Positions 1 through 9,448 of a stretch of 64,000 nucleotides of DNA are shown here, in pieces. Location: positions 15,997,317 through 16,061,316 of the forward strand of contig NC_089312.1 in NCBI RefSeq assembly GCF_036669915.1. The letters run 5' to 3'. Position numbers and translations under genes: made by a program. This DNA is from Pocillopora verrucosa. Its lineage: Eukaryota > Cnidaria > Anthozoa > Scleractinia > Pocilloporidae. A model generated the notes under the pieces. That model ran no database searches. It was given only the letters and a program-made list of their open reading frames with translations, and had not been told where the DNA came from. Position 1 is the first letter of the stretch. Each line of letters starts with the position of its first letter.

Positions 1-85
1 TAACGTTTGCTTCTGTTGGAAATAAGCCGTGTTAGTTTATAGGAACTTAAACATAGAGGGAATGCTGATGTTAGTTGGTGAGGGG

Positions 86-1069
86 TTAAACAGCCAACAC
101 CTCCATGGCTTGTGAATCCGTTACTTGTATTGTTTCTTGTCTGTCGCGGAGAGGGTTCACACGAGGAAACGGGGTCCATCCTGTTTTCTTTAATAAACTT
201 CGAGCATACCGCCTCATAGCTTCTCCGTATACTCCGTATAATATTGGATCTAAGACCGTATTTAATAGAATCAATAACTGAGACGCTCGCCATACATAAC
301 CACCATTAGTGAGATGGAAGTACAACATCGTGCGTGTGACCATGAAAGGTGACCAACATATTACAAACGCTATTGTAAGAGCTGCCAAGACCTTGGCCAC
401 TTTGTAATGCCGCTTATAGCGCATGGAAGCTATGATGTTTGATGTATTTGATGCAACGCTTGAGCTTAAGGATAGAAAAATTCTCTTCTGAACAACTATC
501 ATGTAGACAAGAGGTACAAGGAAAAAACAAAATGCGTGAATAGTATAATAGATCTGTCGCGCTATATCCCCGAACATGCTATTCGTGCAGGAGACGGCTC
601 CTGTGTCATCTGTTTGGGTTTGATAAGCATAAAGCAAAGGCGAAGCGACGACTGCGCTAACTGACCAAACGGCTATTAACTTTCGTAGCATGTTTTTCCT
701 TGTGATGAGTCTGACACTTAAAGGGTCTACCACAGCCTTCAGACGCTCAAAACTGATAAGAACAAGAGTCATTATGGAGGTGGAGTAGCATGCTTCAATG
801 GAAAAGCTTTGTAGTTTACAGGATATCTCGCCGCCTACCCAGGTCCACAAGAATACTATCAAGTCGAAAATAGTCAGTACTGTAAATGCCACGTCTGCAA
901 TTGCTAAGTTGGCGATACAACATGTCAAAGAAGACTCTCGTTGTCGTTTTAGTTTGTTATAGAGCCAAAGTACAAATGAGTTCCCCACGATTGACGCCAG
1001 GAAGATTAGAAAATAAACACATGTGAATGTGGCTACTATTGCTATGGGAAATCCGTCGCTTGTTGCCAT
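86..1069 (-). CDS. Class A GPCR, subfamily A, copy 1 (A1)
   Basis: This is an intronless seven-transmembrane receptor of 327 residues, expected in the plasma membrane and coupling to heterotrimeric G proteins. Visible class A landmarks are the TM1 GN pair (N30), TM2 LAIAD (D59), the ECL1 cysteine C84 paired with ECL2 C161, TM3 ERL (E108-R109-L110), TM5 P186, TM6 CWSP (238-241) and TM7 DPILY (274-278). The short N-terminus has no signal peptide, as is usual in the family. I start at the ATG at 1069. The frame stays open about 40 codons upstream but has no ATG there, while the start sequence MATS is shared by all A copies. The closest relatives in the window are A2, A3 and A4, then D. The general family is certain. 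The ligand is unknown; a peptide or small-amine ligand would be a guess. Confidence 0.93.
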   Translation of the reverse strand: MATSDGFPIAIVATFTCVYFLIFLASIVGNSFVLWLYNKLKRQRESSLTCCIANLAIADVAFTVLTIFDLIVFLWTWVGGEISCKLQSFSIEACYSTSIMTLVLISFERLKAVVDPLSVRLITRKNMLRKLIAVWSVSAVVASPLLYAYQTQTDDTGAVSCTNSMFGDIARQIYYTIHAFCFFLVPLVYMIVVQKRIFLSLSSSVASNTSNIIASMRYKRHYKVAKVLAALTIAFVICWSPFMVTRTMLYFHLTNGGYVWRASQLLILLNTVLDPILYGVYGEAMRRYARSLLKKTGWTPFPRVNPLRDRQETIQVTDSQAMEVLAV

Positions 1070-3463
1070 TTGTAGTATTCTGGCCCTCTTCAAATGTTGT
1101 GTCAACAAGCGTTTCTTTCCTAGCTCAGAGTCAATGTGTGTTTCTGTGATTGCCAACGACCGTTCTGAATCTTCTCTTATGTCAACCAAACCTGTTTGTA
1201 TTACAAGCTATCAACTTATTAAAATTCGCATGGTCTTTTTGTTCCTGAAAAAAACAAGACGTAAATAGACTTGGGCCAGCCGCTTAGAAAAATTGCGAAA
1301 AAGGGCAGTAACATATTCTGCCAGAAAAAAGAATGATCAAATCGACGCTTTATGCAAACACAACCGAAAGGGAAATTAACTTGGAAGTAAATTTTGTCAT
1401 AATCTATGCGGGTGTTAGAACGCAATATCTCTAACCAAACAAGGATTAAAGTTATTAACAAAAGAGCAACTAAAATTTGCCTGGGTTGGATCTTTTATTA
1501 AAAAGTCTGTAACGTCGCTTGTTTGTTGGGTTTATTTTTTCTAATGTTGTGGTTTTGAGCGGAATATATAGAGCTTAATTATGAGATCAACAGGAACCAT
1601 TAGGAAAGTTTCATTACTTTGCGAAGCAGCTGTTACAACAGGAGAATTAAGAAAGTTTATGTGTTTTGCTGACATGTAAATTGGATGTTATCAATTAATT
1701 TCTATGGAAATCTCCCCGGCCCTATCTCTTAAAGTGATCAAAGCATGACGATAAGCAACCTTGATCCTTTCTTTACATAAGTGGTGCCAAGTCTGAATAC
1801 AACAGATGTGTATGACATAATAGAATAATCGCTATTCTTAATCCAACATAATTATTTATTTATAAGCTATTTCCGCACTTTGTGAAAGTAATTGTGTGTA
1901 AGCCTATTCAAAAAGCCGTTGAATTCATTGCAAGCCCTCGGCGATTTCTAATTTCTAATTTTGGACAACTTTATAGAATAGTTGAAGCACTATTTGTAAT
2001 ATTTATTGCTCTGTTTATCAAAATTGTAGTATTTGGTCATGCTATGTACTCCTTTACAACACATCAGTTTAAAAATGATAAATAAGCAAACATTGGGGCA
2101 CAAGCTACCAAGCTGACCAAGAGAAATATATTTTGTAACTATCATTACTACAACTTCTTCTTTTCTTTAATAAAACTTAAAAATGATGTGAAACAGAACT
2201 TAATATAAACCATTGCGCGCGATTCGAAAGTCGAGGTGATGTTAGCTTACAGACAACCCACCAATTTGATCGCAACTGGTGATACATGATTTATATCAAC
2301 GTTTGGTAGAAATCTATATCAGTATGACTTATATCAAAGTTACGATAATTTTGCAGTTAAAATGTTTTTAATATTCACCAAATCCTTAACGACTAGATCC
2401 TGTTCGATTTAACGCCGTAAACGTTTCACAAAATTAAAATTTGCGATCCTCTCACAAATTCCAAATTTACGTTAGATCAAAAGGACCCTTAAATAATACT
2501 CCGGATTGGATTTCATTTTGAACTCTAATTAGTTAAAACTTTTAGGTTTTATTTTAATTAAATGGTTTTGCTATTCAACTATAGCTTTGAAAAGAACATT
2601 ATCAAGTGATCAGAGGAATCGATCATTGAACTATATTTCTAATTATCGTATTTATTCCACTACAATATCTGTCTGACGAGGGCGTCCTCTTTAATTCTTT
2701 AACTTATGTATACTTAGCTCTGCTACCACAGCATTGAGCACTTTATGCCAAGGTAGACTCTACCCCCACATTTATTTATTTATTTATTATTTATATATGT
2801 ACATATATATATTGTAGACAAGTCACTTCTTCCGGCGGAACTTGCTCCGTCTTATTCTGCTTTGTTTATCTGTTTTTGTTAATTTATCTTTCGGGTACAA
2901 AATATACTACATCCGTAGATGAAATTGTTGAGTTTTGCAAAGGGTTGCAAGCCAAATGTGGTGCTTATCTTTCCTTTTTTCAATATGAAACAAAAAATAG
3001 GTTAAATATCGGAATGGACGTTGATTTGGCTGGAGTAAGAAGCACACATTTTTAACAAAATGAAAGTTTGTCCAAATATTTGAGAGGTAGCAAATTGAAA
3101 TATCTTAAAGAACTTTTCACTCAACGCCGGTTGCTTTTCTCTCCTTTTCCTCTCTTATTGATGGTGTGTCTCATTAACTTTTTATTCCCACAATTTGAGG
3201 GAATCAAGTGGACTTCCAGAGGTTCCTTCAGCTGAAAGGTAATCCCTGAGAATGTTGGTGTGTACTTTTCGTATTACAGATACGAAAGTCTAATTGAATC
3301 TTTGTTCCCTTCTTCTTTTGTCTGGCTTTAAAGAAAACACTCGCTACGATATCGTGTAGATCATGGAACACTCCTTCGTGGCTGCCACAGGCTCATGCCT
3401 TGTGTCCAACAGATTAAGTTCTCAAGTATACCTTTCACTCTATTCTTTTTTGATAGAGAGATG
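1070..3463. other. Spacer upstream of A1 and downstream of B1
   Basis: No convincing gene. About 1070-1250 is the A-type 5' flank, repeated near-identically at 15491-15690 and 39780-39970. About 1600-3460 is repeated upstream of A3 (from 26784) and A4 (from 40130), so it belongs to the segmental unit. A TTTA/TA-rich simple tract lies at 2768-2815. A 67-codon hydrophobic frame at 1882-2085 is partly kept in unit 4 (40397-40600), but both begin at GTG and it is broken in unit 3. Confidence 0.7.
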
Positions 3464-4363
3464 TCACTTGTTATCCCTGTTCTTGTAAAGAACTCTTCGC
3501 AGTAAAGACTTTAAGTCTCCGTCGTACAAACCGTACAACAAAGGATCCAATCCGGTATTAAGAAAGATTAAAAGTTGAGATGCCCTCCAAATGAGTCCTT
3601 TTGGTGCTAAACGAAAGTATATTAGCGTCCGATTGACCATGAAAGGTGACCAACAGATCACAAATGCTATAGTTAGTGCAGCAAGTGTCTTTGAAGCCTT
3701 TTTGTGCCGTCTCTGTGCTCGCGAAGTGAACAATTTGCTCGTTGGTGTAACACTTGTGCGAAGAGCGAGATGAATTCGGATTTGGGTAAAAATCATGTAA
3801 AACAACGGTACCGCAAAGAATAGTGCTGTATGCAAACTGTAGTAAATCTGCGGGATAATGACTCCATCTTTCGTAGTTACACAAGTAACGTTGCCGTCGA
3901 CCGTTTTTACGTCGTAGATTTGCAGCAAAGGAGTGCAGACCAGTAAGCTTAATCCCCAAATTATTACTAGTTTAAGGTAGTCCTTGTCGAACCAGCCCCT
4001 TGCTCTGGTACTAAATGGATCTGTGGTAGCTTTTAATCTTTGGTAACTAATAGTTACAAGTGTAATGATGGAAGTCGTATAGCTCGCCTCCACAAAGAAT
4101 CCTTGAAGCTTACAAGTGTTGTTTCCACCTACCCAGCGCCACAAATATCCGATCATGTTAAATACGGAAAGAAGAGTAAACAGGAGATCCGCCGTCGCTA
4201 AATTCACCAATAACCATATAAACGGGGAATGCCTTCTTTTTAAAGTCTTGTAGCAAGTTAGCAAAACGCATGTGTTACCAACCGTTGATAAAATGAAAAC
4301 TGAGATGTAAATAACGATAAATAATACCGAAGCAGGCGCAGCAATATTATAACTTACCGCCAT
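3464..4363 (-). CDS. Class A GPCR, subfamily B, copy 1 (B1)
   Basis: Intronless seven-transmembrane receptor of 299 residues with an ATG at 4363. Landmarks are TM1 N30, TM2 LATAD (D59), ECL1 C84 with ECL2 C161, TM5 P186, TM6 CWSP (237-240) and TM7 N269 with DPLLY (273-277). The TM3 motif is Q108-R109-L110: the acidic residue of E/DRY is replaced by glutamine in all B copies. In other class A receptors that change can weaken the inactive-state lock, so raised basal activity is possible but is inference. An ECL1 NNT sequon at 81-83 could be glycosylated. The tail is about ten residues shorter than in B3 and B4 because one or two bases are missing just before the stop (a TGTG step reads TTG here). 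The membrane domain is unaffected. Confidence 0.93.
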   Translation of the reverse strand: MAVSYNIAAPASVLFIVIYISVFILSTVGNTCVLLTCYKTLKRRHSPFIWLLVNLATADLLFTLLSVFNMIGYLWRWVGGNNTCKLQGFFVEASYTTSIITLVTISYQRLKATTDPFSTRARGWFDKDYLKLVIIWGLSLLVCTPLLQIYDVKTVDGNVTCVTTKDGVIIPQIYYSLHTALFFAVPLFYMIFTQIRIHLALRTSVTPTSKLFTSRAQRRHKKASKTLAALTIAFVICWSPFMVNRTLIYFRLAPKGLIWRASQLLIFLNTGLDPLLYGLYDGDLKSLLRRVLYKNRDNK

Positions 4364-5269
4364 TTTGGCTTGCTGATAAAATACTTGAACCTTTTTTTTG
4401 AAGTAGTCCTTTTTATCAATACCTCGAACAATTTAAAGCTGACTTTTCACACCTCTCTGTCCTTGTTTACCGAGGCATTTTATGAGAGGCCACAGAATTA
4501 ATGCTTTTGGTTTTTCTATTTTCTTTCCCCCGCTTCAAGTGCATTTATTTTTACTATTCGTTGTTTACCAGCTTTTTTTAAGTTCTCCAACGACAGCTGC
4601 ATATTTAGGGTACAATAGGACTATATGAAGAGCGTAAGAATATATCATAGCATAGTAAATGTTATGTTTGAAAGCACCGTGCAAATTGTTGAAAGCCAGT
4701 TTATTACTATCCCAACCCAAGATACCGCTTATAAATTATCAACGTTCTAGTTTCCAGAAAAAAATTGATTTTGATGTCATTCAAAATGCCTTAAGAAATA
4801 CACAAATTTTCAACAGTATTTTTCTGACTCTTGTAAAAAGCGTTACTTTAATCCCCAAAGGCTAATTTAAGATTAAAATAAAATCTGTCAGATACCAATG
4901 AAAAGTTGACATGAAATCTTTAAGAAAATTGAAAATGTGTTTCGTGCCAATTTTACATATCTTGGCCGCTAGAGGCTAAAATTTAAATAGAATGATTCAC
5001 CTGTCATTTTTTTGTTACTGAAAAAGGAATGAAAATCAACTTTCATTAACGTTTTACGCCCGAATATTCATCGGTGCATAAATAAATGTTATTACTTCTC
5101 TGTAATTACTTTGTATAGGTAATCACATGATTTCGAGTGCAATTTGGAATAAGAAAGTGCGAGTAAATTTTTTCAGACTAACAAAAAGTGCATATTTTTT
5201 TCCAAACTGCACGAGAAAAATCATGCGATTACGTATTAACAATATACATGGAATAGTCGTTTGCGAGAT
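4364..5269. other. Spacer upstream of B1
   Basis: Repeat-unit sequence with no gene that I can support. Its segments recur upstream of B3 (30017 onward) and B4 (43350 onward). The part from about 4876 also recurs in unit 2 from about 17215, where the B gene itself is missing. Short frames here are not preserved between copies. Confidence 0.65.
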
Positions 5270-5509
5270 TTAACCATGTTTGTTTTCAATTTCGGCGTAG
5301 AATCGCTCGAGCAGTGTTAAGCTGGATCGGCTCGTAATTTTGATTTCCTTGGCATTTCCCTTCTCTAGATACCAATTTTTCCAAACCGACAACCAAAAAC
5401 AGTGTTTTCGTTGTTGGAGCTGTTTTTCAGCTGCTGTATTATTGTTGCGGTAGCGAAGAAAACCTACTGAAAACTCATTGTCTCGCCTGATAGGAGCTGT
5501 TTTGGACAT
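5270..5509 (-). pseudogene. Fragment resembling KIAA1958/DUF3504 N-terminal region
   Basis: A 79-codon frame starting at the ATG at 5509. Its C-terminal half reads as an N-terminal core-binding segment of the type in KIAA1958-like proteins derived from Crypton tyrosine recombinases: a run with KNWYLEKGNA, then LTLLERFYAEIENKHG. It stops there, and I find no catalytic tyrosine-recombinase region after it. In unit 2 the homologous neighbourhood diverges at this point (about 18780), so the piece is not conserved across the array. I read it as a scrap of a mobile or captured gene. The family match rests on remembered sequence patterns and needs a profile search. Confidence 0.3.
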
Positions 5510-5689
5510 AAATTATGTAAAACTGCCCTTTGAAAAGGACTTAGTCCGCAGTGCAGGCGTCTTATTAGTGCGAGCTAACGTTTTAAGTTCGCGATCGTTT
5601 ATCTGACCGGTCATGTTTGATTTGGAGTTAGAGTGTACGGTGGGGGTAGGGGGTGGAGGAAGAGCGAGAAGATGCCTGCCCGAAGAGGC

Positions 5690-5775
5690 TGTTGAAGAAT
5701 CAGTGTAGAAATTGCTTCTTTCTCTTCCGATTTTAATGGGGCGAGACAAATTAAATTCCGAGAGACACTTAAGTG
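5690..5775 (-). pseudogene. RecQ-like helicase N-terminal scrap, unit 1
   Basis: Read on the minus strand, this short piece gives residues EFNLSRPIK followed by KEAISTL. It matches the beginning of the better preserved RecQ-like pieces at 32341-32529 and about 45310-45470. It ends abruptly at the boundary with a proline-rich frame (5640-5690) shared with unit 2. Too short to act; useful as a marker of the unit's shared ancestry. Confidence 0.35.
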
Positions 5776-5854
5776 AAAATGCAAATGCAATGAACGTTTA
5801 ATTTCTTGAAATCAATTTCAAACCTGACTCCATACTTTTGTTGCAGACGTATTA

Positions 5855-6127
5855 TTACATCTGTCCCTTTGTTCTACACTGATCTATCAATCTTTTATTC
5901 GAAGTAAACCTACACTTGTAGAGTTGTCCATATCCAATTATCTTCGTGTTCCGGCCCTTCCTTAGAAAATCGGCATCGCCTTTTTCAAGCTGTAAGATGT
6001 CAAAAGGATTCGCGATAGCAACTATGAAATACGAACCATCAGTCTGAAAGGTACTATACTTTTTCCAAGGCTTTTGCAGATATACGTACAAGGCACCTTC
6101 TTGAAAAAGGCCCTTAATTGCAGACAT
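5855..6127 (-). other. Conserved spacer reading frame X, copy 1
   Basis: A 90-codon frame, core YLQKPWKKYSTFQ followed by FDILQLEKGDADFL. The same frame is present in unit 2 (about 19518-19735) and, shortened, in unit 3 (about 32690-32815), always between the RecQ scraps and the C receptor. I do not recognise the protein and see no signal peptide or membrane segment. Many differences between copies change amino acids, so selection on it is doubtful. It could be a decayed exon of a gene duplicated with the receptors. Confidence 0.3.
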
Positions 6128-6760
6128 ATATATACAATCTACCTTTCCAAACTGACATTCGCCTGCTAATACATAGCAATATACTTCTCCAAAAGTGAAG
6201 CGGCAATGTGCAAGTGTATAATTTGTATTTACAAAGGAATATGCATTACAATATTATCTGAAAGTTATAATACAACAGGATGCTTGCAAACACATTTGTT
6301 GCACTGTTGCTGGATCATAAGAGCTGAAAGGAAAGAATGTCATCGTCAGAGAGAATCACAAGTGTAAAAAGTTTACGGGTGTAAAGCAAAGTTTTGCCTC
6401 ACCATATTTTCTTTTCAAATGCTTCAAAAACTGGTAGTATGTTGAACCTATATTGTGGATTTGTGAAGGGTTGTTTCTCTAAACTTTCAATTAAAGGAAT
6501 CTCAATGACTTAATCGTTAAGTTGAACCCAAATTTTGCAGTACCATTTTGTCGATAATGAGAAATTTCGAAGAAGGCGTTTCACACTTACACGATTATTA
6601 TCCAAAAACATATTTTCCTGAAAGCAAAGCCGAATCGATGGTAATGGTTTTCTTCCGATGTAACTTTTGTCTCCTCGTTCAGTTTTACAAGAATGTGGTA
6701 GGTGTTACCCGTACACCTCGTGAGAAGCCTAAGATGTTTTTACTGGGATGGAATCGGAGT
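6128..6760. other. Spacer downstream of C1
   Basis: Unit sequence repeated at about 19925-20544 and about 32815-33277. A 96-codon plus-strand frame at 6548-6838 has a weaker counterpart at 20306-20608. It overlaps the antisense of the C receptor's end and its 3' flank, and I do not call it. Confidence 0.6.
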
Positions 6761-8280
6761 TCAACCGTTCTGATGATTGCATCGAAGGAATCGTCGCACC
6801 TTAGACTTCAACTTTTCTCCATAATGGCCGTATTATAAAGGATCGAGTGCCACGTTCAGAAATATCATCAGTTGAGCCGCTCTCCAGACTAGGCCGGGTG
6901 ACACTAAGTTAAAATACATCAGCAGTCTAGGAATCATAAACGGAGACTGGCTCGAAAAGAAGGCAAGAGATAGAGCTGGAAGTGTCTTTGCAACTTTTTT
7001 ACGTCTTTGATTTGAGTTGCTGATATGCGAGATGCACATTGGAACAACGTTCGCTTGAAGAGAGCGGAATATCTTTCGTTGCGTTTCAATCATATAGATC
7101 AATGGAATTATTAAGAAAAGTATTGCGTGTACGGTGTAGTATATTTCCCTGTCAGTGCTTCCTCGTGGCCAAGAGGTGTTGGCGCAAATCAGTTTTCCAT
7201 CCTCGTTGGTTTCGACCTTGTTAATACTTGCTGTGGGTAAGGAAATTACCAAGCACATACACCAGGTTAAAACAAGTTTCATGTATTCCCTGTTGGAAAA
7301 GTTGTCGCTTCTAGAATTAAAAGGATCTGTGATAGCTTTGAGTCTTAGGTAAGATATAACCACAAGGGTTGATTGAAGTATTGTAGCTCGTGTCGACGAG
7401 AAATCCGTGAAGTTTGCAAATTACGTCACCGCTGACCCAACACCAACTAAAATTAATGGCCTAGAAAGGAGTGAGAAAAGAGAAAAGGAGATCCGCAGAT
7501 GTTAAATTTGCCACGTACCACATCGATCAGAGAAAACCGATTTCGGTACAAGTTTCGATAACATGTCACCAATATATGTTGTTTGCCGGCTTGGAGGTTC
7601 GTACGGTGAAAAACTGTTACCGAGCTCTTGATACACTCCAACGAGACACAAGGGGATTTAATGCGGCCTTTTCTCATTGAATTCCTTTAGTTTCTGTTGT
7701 GCAGTTTACGGTACAGATTTGGACATCTGTACAGTAAATTGAACGGACTTGGACTCGCCGAGAGCGTATATTTGTTGTAGACCTGAAATGAAAAATTCTC
7801 TCGTCCTTTCACTACGAACAAATTTTTTTGAGAAAATTCAGATATTAAATGAATGAAAGTTCCATCGATAAGTTCAACTGTAACCACATAACCGTTTAAC
7901 TTTCTAGGTACTTCTTGTGAACGATTAAAATTAATTGCAGACGGTTTTTAGGCCGCTTGTCAACCAACTTATGACATTATTGCTTATACAAATTCATTCT
8001 GAAACCAATATTTCCAGCCGGAAAAACGAGATATATATATGAAAAATGGCAACGAAAGTAGGGATGTACTCGGCGACTCACGAAAGCGTTACCGTTGCCC
8101 GTGGGCACAGATAGGAAAATACGGACCGCGTAAAGAACCAATCAGATTGCAGGATTCGTTACCGTGCCCTTTGAAAAAAAGAAAAAGCCCATATGTTGCC
8201 CACAGGTGAGATGATGAGAATGAAGCCGTAAAATATCAAAATCCGATCTCCATTAGAGAGAAATAGTCGTTGGATGCCAT
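6761..8280 (-). pseudogene. Class A GPCR, subfamily C, copy 1 (C1), broken
   Basis: The start ATG is at 8280 and receptor sequence continues to about 6761, but the gene is dead or severely truncated. An insertion of about 610 bp (7580-8187) splits TM1. A stop lies near the TM2/ECL1 boundary (about 7460). A 2-base loss relative to C2 shifts the frame near 7365. The TM7 DPL is followed by TAA at 6833-6835 where the family has leucine before YG. Beyond that stop the frame still reads YGHYGEKLKSKVRRFL, a normal receptor tail. TM6 has SSQSP in place of CWSP and TM3 has LRL in place of E/DRY; C2 shares the TM6 change. The closest intact paralogue by eye is E or F. Confidence 0.85.
7580..8187. mobile_element. 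Unidentified insertion within C1
   Basis: Alignment with C2 (around 21330-21345) shows about 610 bp of extra DNA inside the TM1 codons. The motif CAACATAT (minus strand) is present on both sides, which would fit an 8-bp or similar target duplication, although a few bases of the original site are missing on one side. One end is rich in A/T runs (AAAAAAAGAAAAAG near 8175). No transposase or reverse transcriptase was recognised, so the class is unknown. Confidence 0.45.
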
Positions 8281-9324
8281 CTCCGTTGGCGTAGTTCAGT
8301 ATTTTCTTATTTCCTTTTCCTAATCAATCTAATTTGCTTGATTTTCTACCGAACCTCTGCTGTTTCTTTCAACTCGGTTGTGCCGGTGAAGTATACTGCA
8401 GAAATAACAAAGTGGCATTGTTCTTGAATTTGCTAATCTGGTCGCTGTGTCAGTTTATCCTTGCAAATTTGTCACTTTATATTGTTAAATATCAAGGTTA
8501 TGGCTAATATCGTGGATAAACCACGATCAAGATTGAAGCTTACCCTCTAGTTTCTCAAATTAATTAATTTTTCTGCTCTGTTCAACAAGGTAACGTTTTG
8601 TTTTTTGGGAAATAAGCCGTGTTAGTTCATAGCCTCCGAAAGGACATCCCCAGCAGTCAAACGTTCACATTATAATCAATAATGTGACTACTTGTTATTT
8701 ACCGTCTCGCCCCAGCGCTGATCATGTGGTGTTCAAGGCTGAGAAGATAACGATGGTTCGTGGTCTCCAAGTAATTTGAGGCAGCACTCTACTTATATTC
8801 TAGGTGAAACGAGCTGTCATGTCTCATTCACATTAATGAGACTATTAACAGCACTATATCAAGCAGGAAATGCTGCCATTAATCTTAGTTATTATTCCTT
8901 TGTAAAATAAATACAATATCGAAAGATATTTGTATTCTATTCGCGCGTTATTGTACTCTACCTTGTGAAGTTGAATGATAAATACTCCTATCACACCTAT
9001 CGGTCAATGAGAGAGCGCGTTGTGGTTCCAACTGACGATATAAGAAGCCGTGAAAAGATAGATTTCATAAAAGTTTGTGACACGCATTCTTCTTGGATCT
9101 AAAAAGTTACTTTAAAATGTCATTTTGGCTTGAAAGAGTAGTTATGCGGAGTCTCACAACCATTGCTTGTGGAAATGCCTCGATGCATGCATGCAGTCGA
9201 AGAACACATGCTGACTCTTAATATAATTTCGTATTTTGACATGTCCTTCACAAGATGTCAAAATTATACGTCATCAGTGTTGACAGAAACTTTGTTTTGG
9301 TGATGTTACACCATGTCAAATTAA
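8281..9324. other. Spacer between C1 and A2
   Basis: The first part (to about 8900) matches the upstream flank of C2 (21431-22050). The second part (from about 8945) matches 24905-25260 and 37950-38290, the region downstream of the A genes. The stretch that separates these two parts between C2 and A3 (22050-24900) is absent here. No gene was recognised. Confidence 0.65.
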
Positions 9325-9329
9325 GTTTT

Positions 9330-9448
9330 TGTCATAAATTATGTAATTATGACGTCACAATGCTTGCGATGTACTTCTAAGTTATGAATAAAACAACACA
9401 GCTGTCTTGACCATCGCGTGATACTTCGTAGTTACAATAGTTGTAACA
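9330..9448 (+). repeat. 5' LTR of the BEL/Pao element
   Basis: 119 bp, from TGTCATAAATT to TTGTAACA. Identical by eye to the repeat at 13148-13266. The unoccupied version of this site is visible in units 3 and 4 (about 25268 and 38283), where the flanking sequence runs through without interruption. Confidence 0.9.

Noticed and set aside
1070-1189. N-terminal extension of A1 by 40 codons
   Set aside because: The extension has only a TTG start, and the A copies share the ATG of MATS. The same reasoning removes the TTG-started extensions of A2 and B3.
1882-2085. 67-codon hydrophobic frame, repeated at 40397-40600
   Set aside because: Both copies begin at GTG with no conserved ATG, and the unit 3 copy is broken. 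The conservation is what shared recent ancestry alone would give.
3558-3959. 133-codon second frame within B1 (and matching frames in B3 and B4)
   Set aside because: It is the shifted reading of the receptor on the same strand. Its persistence in B3 and B4 follows from the conserved receptor codons.
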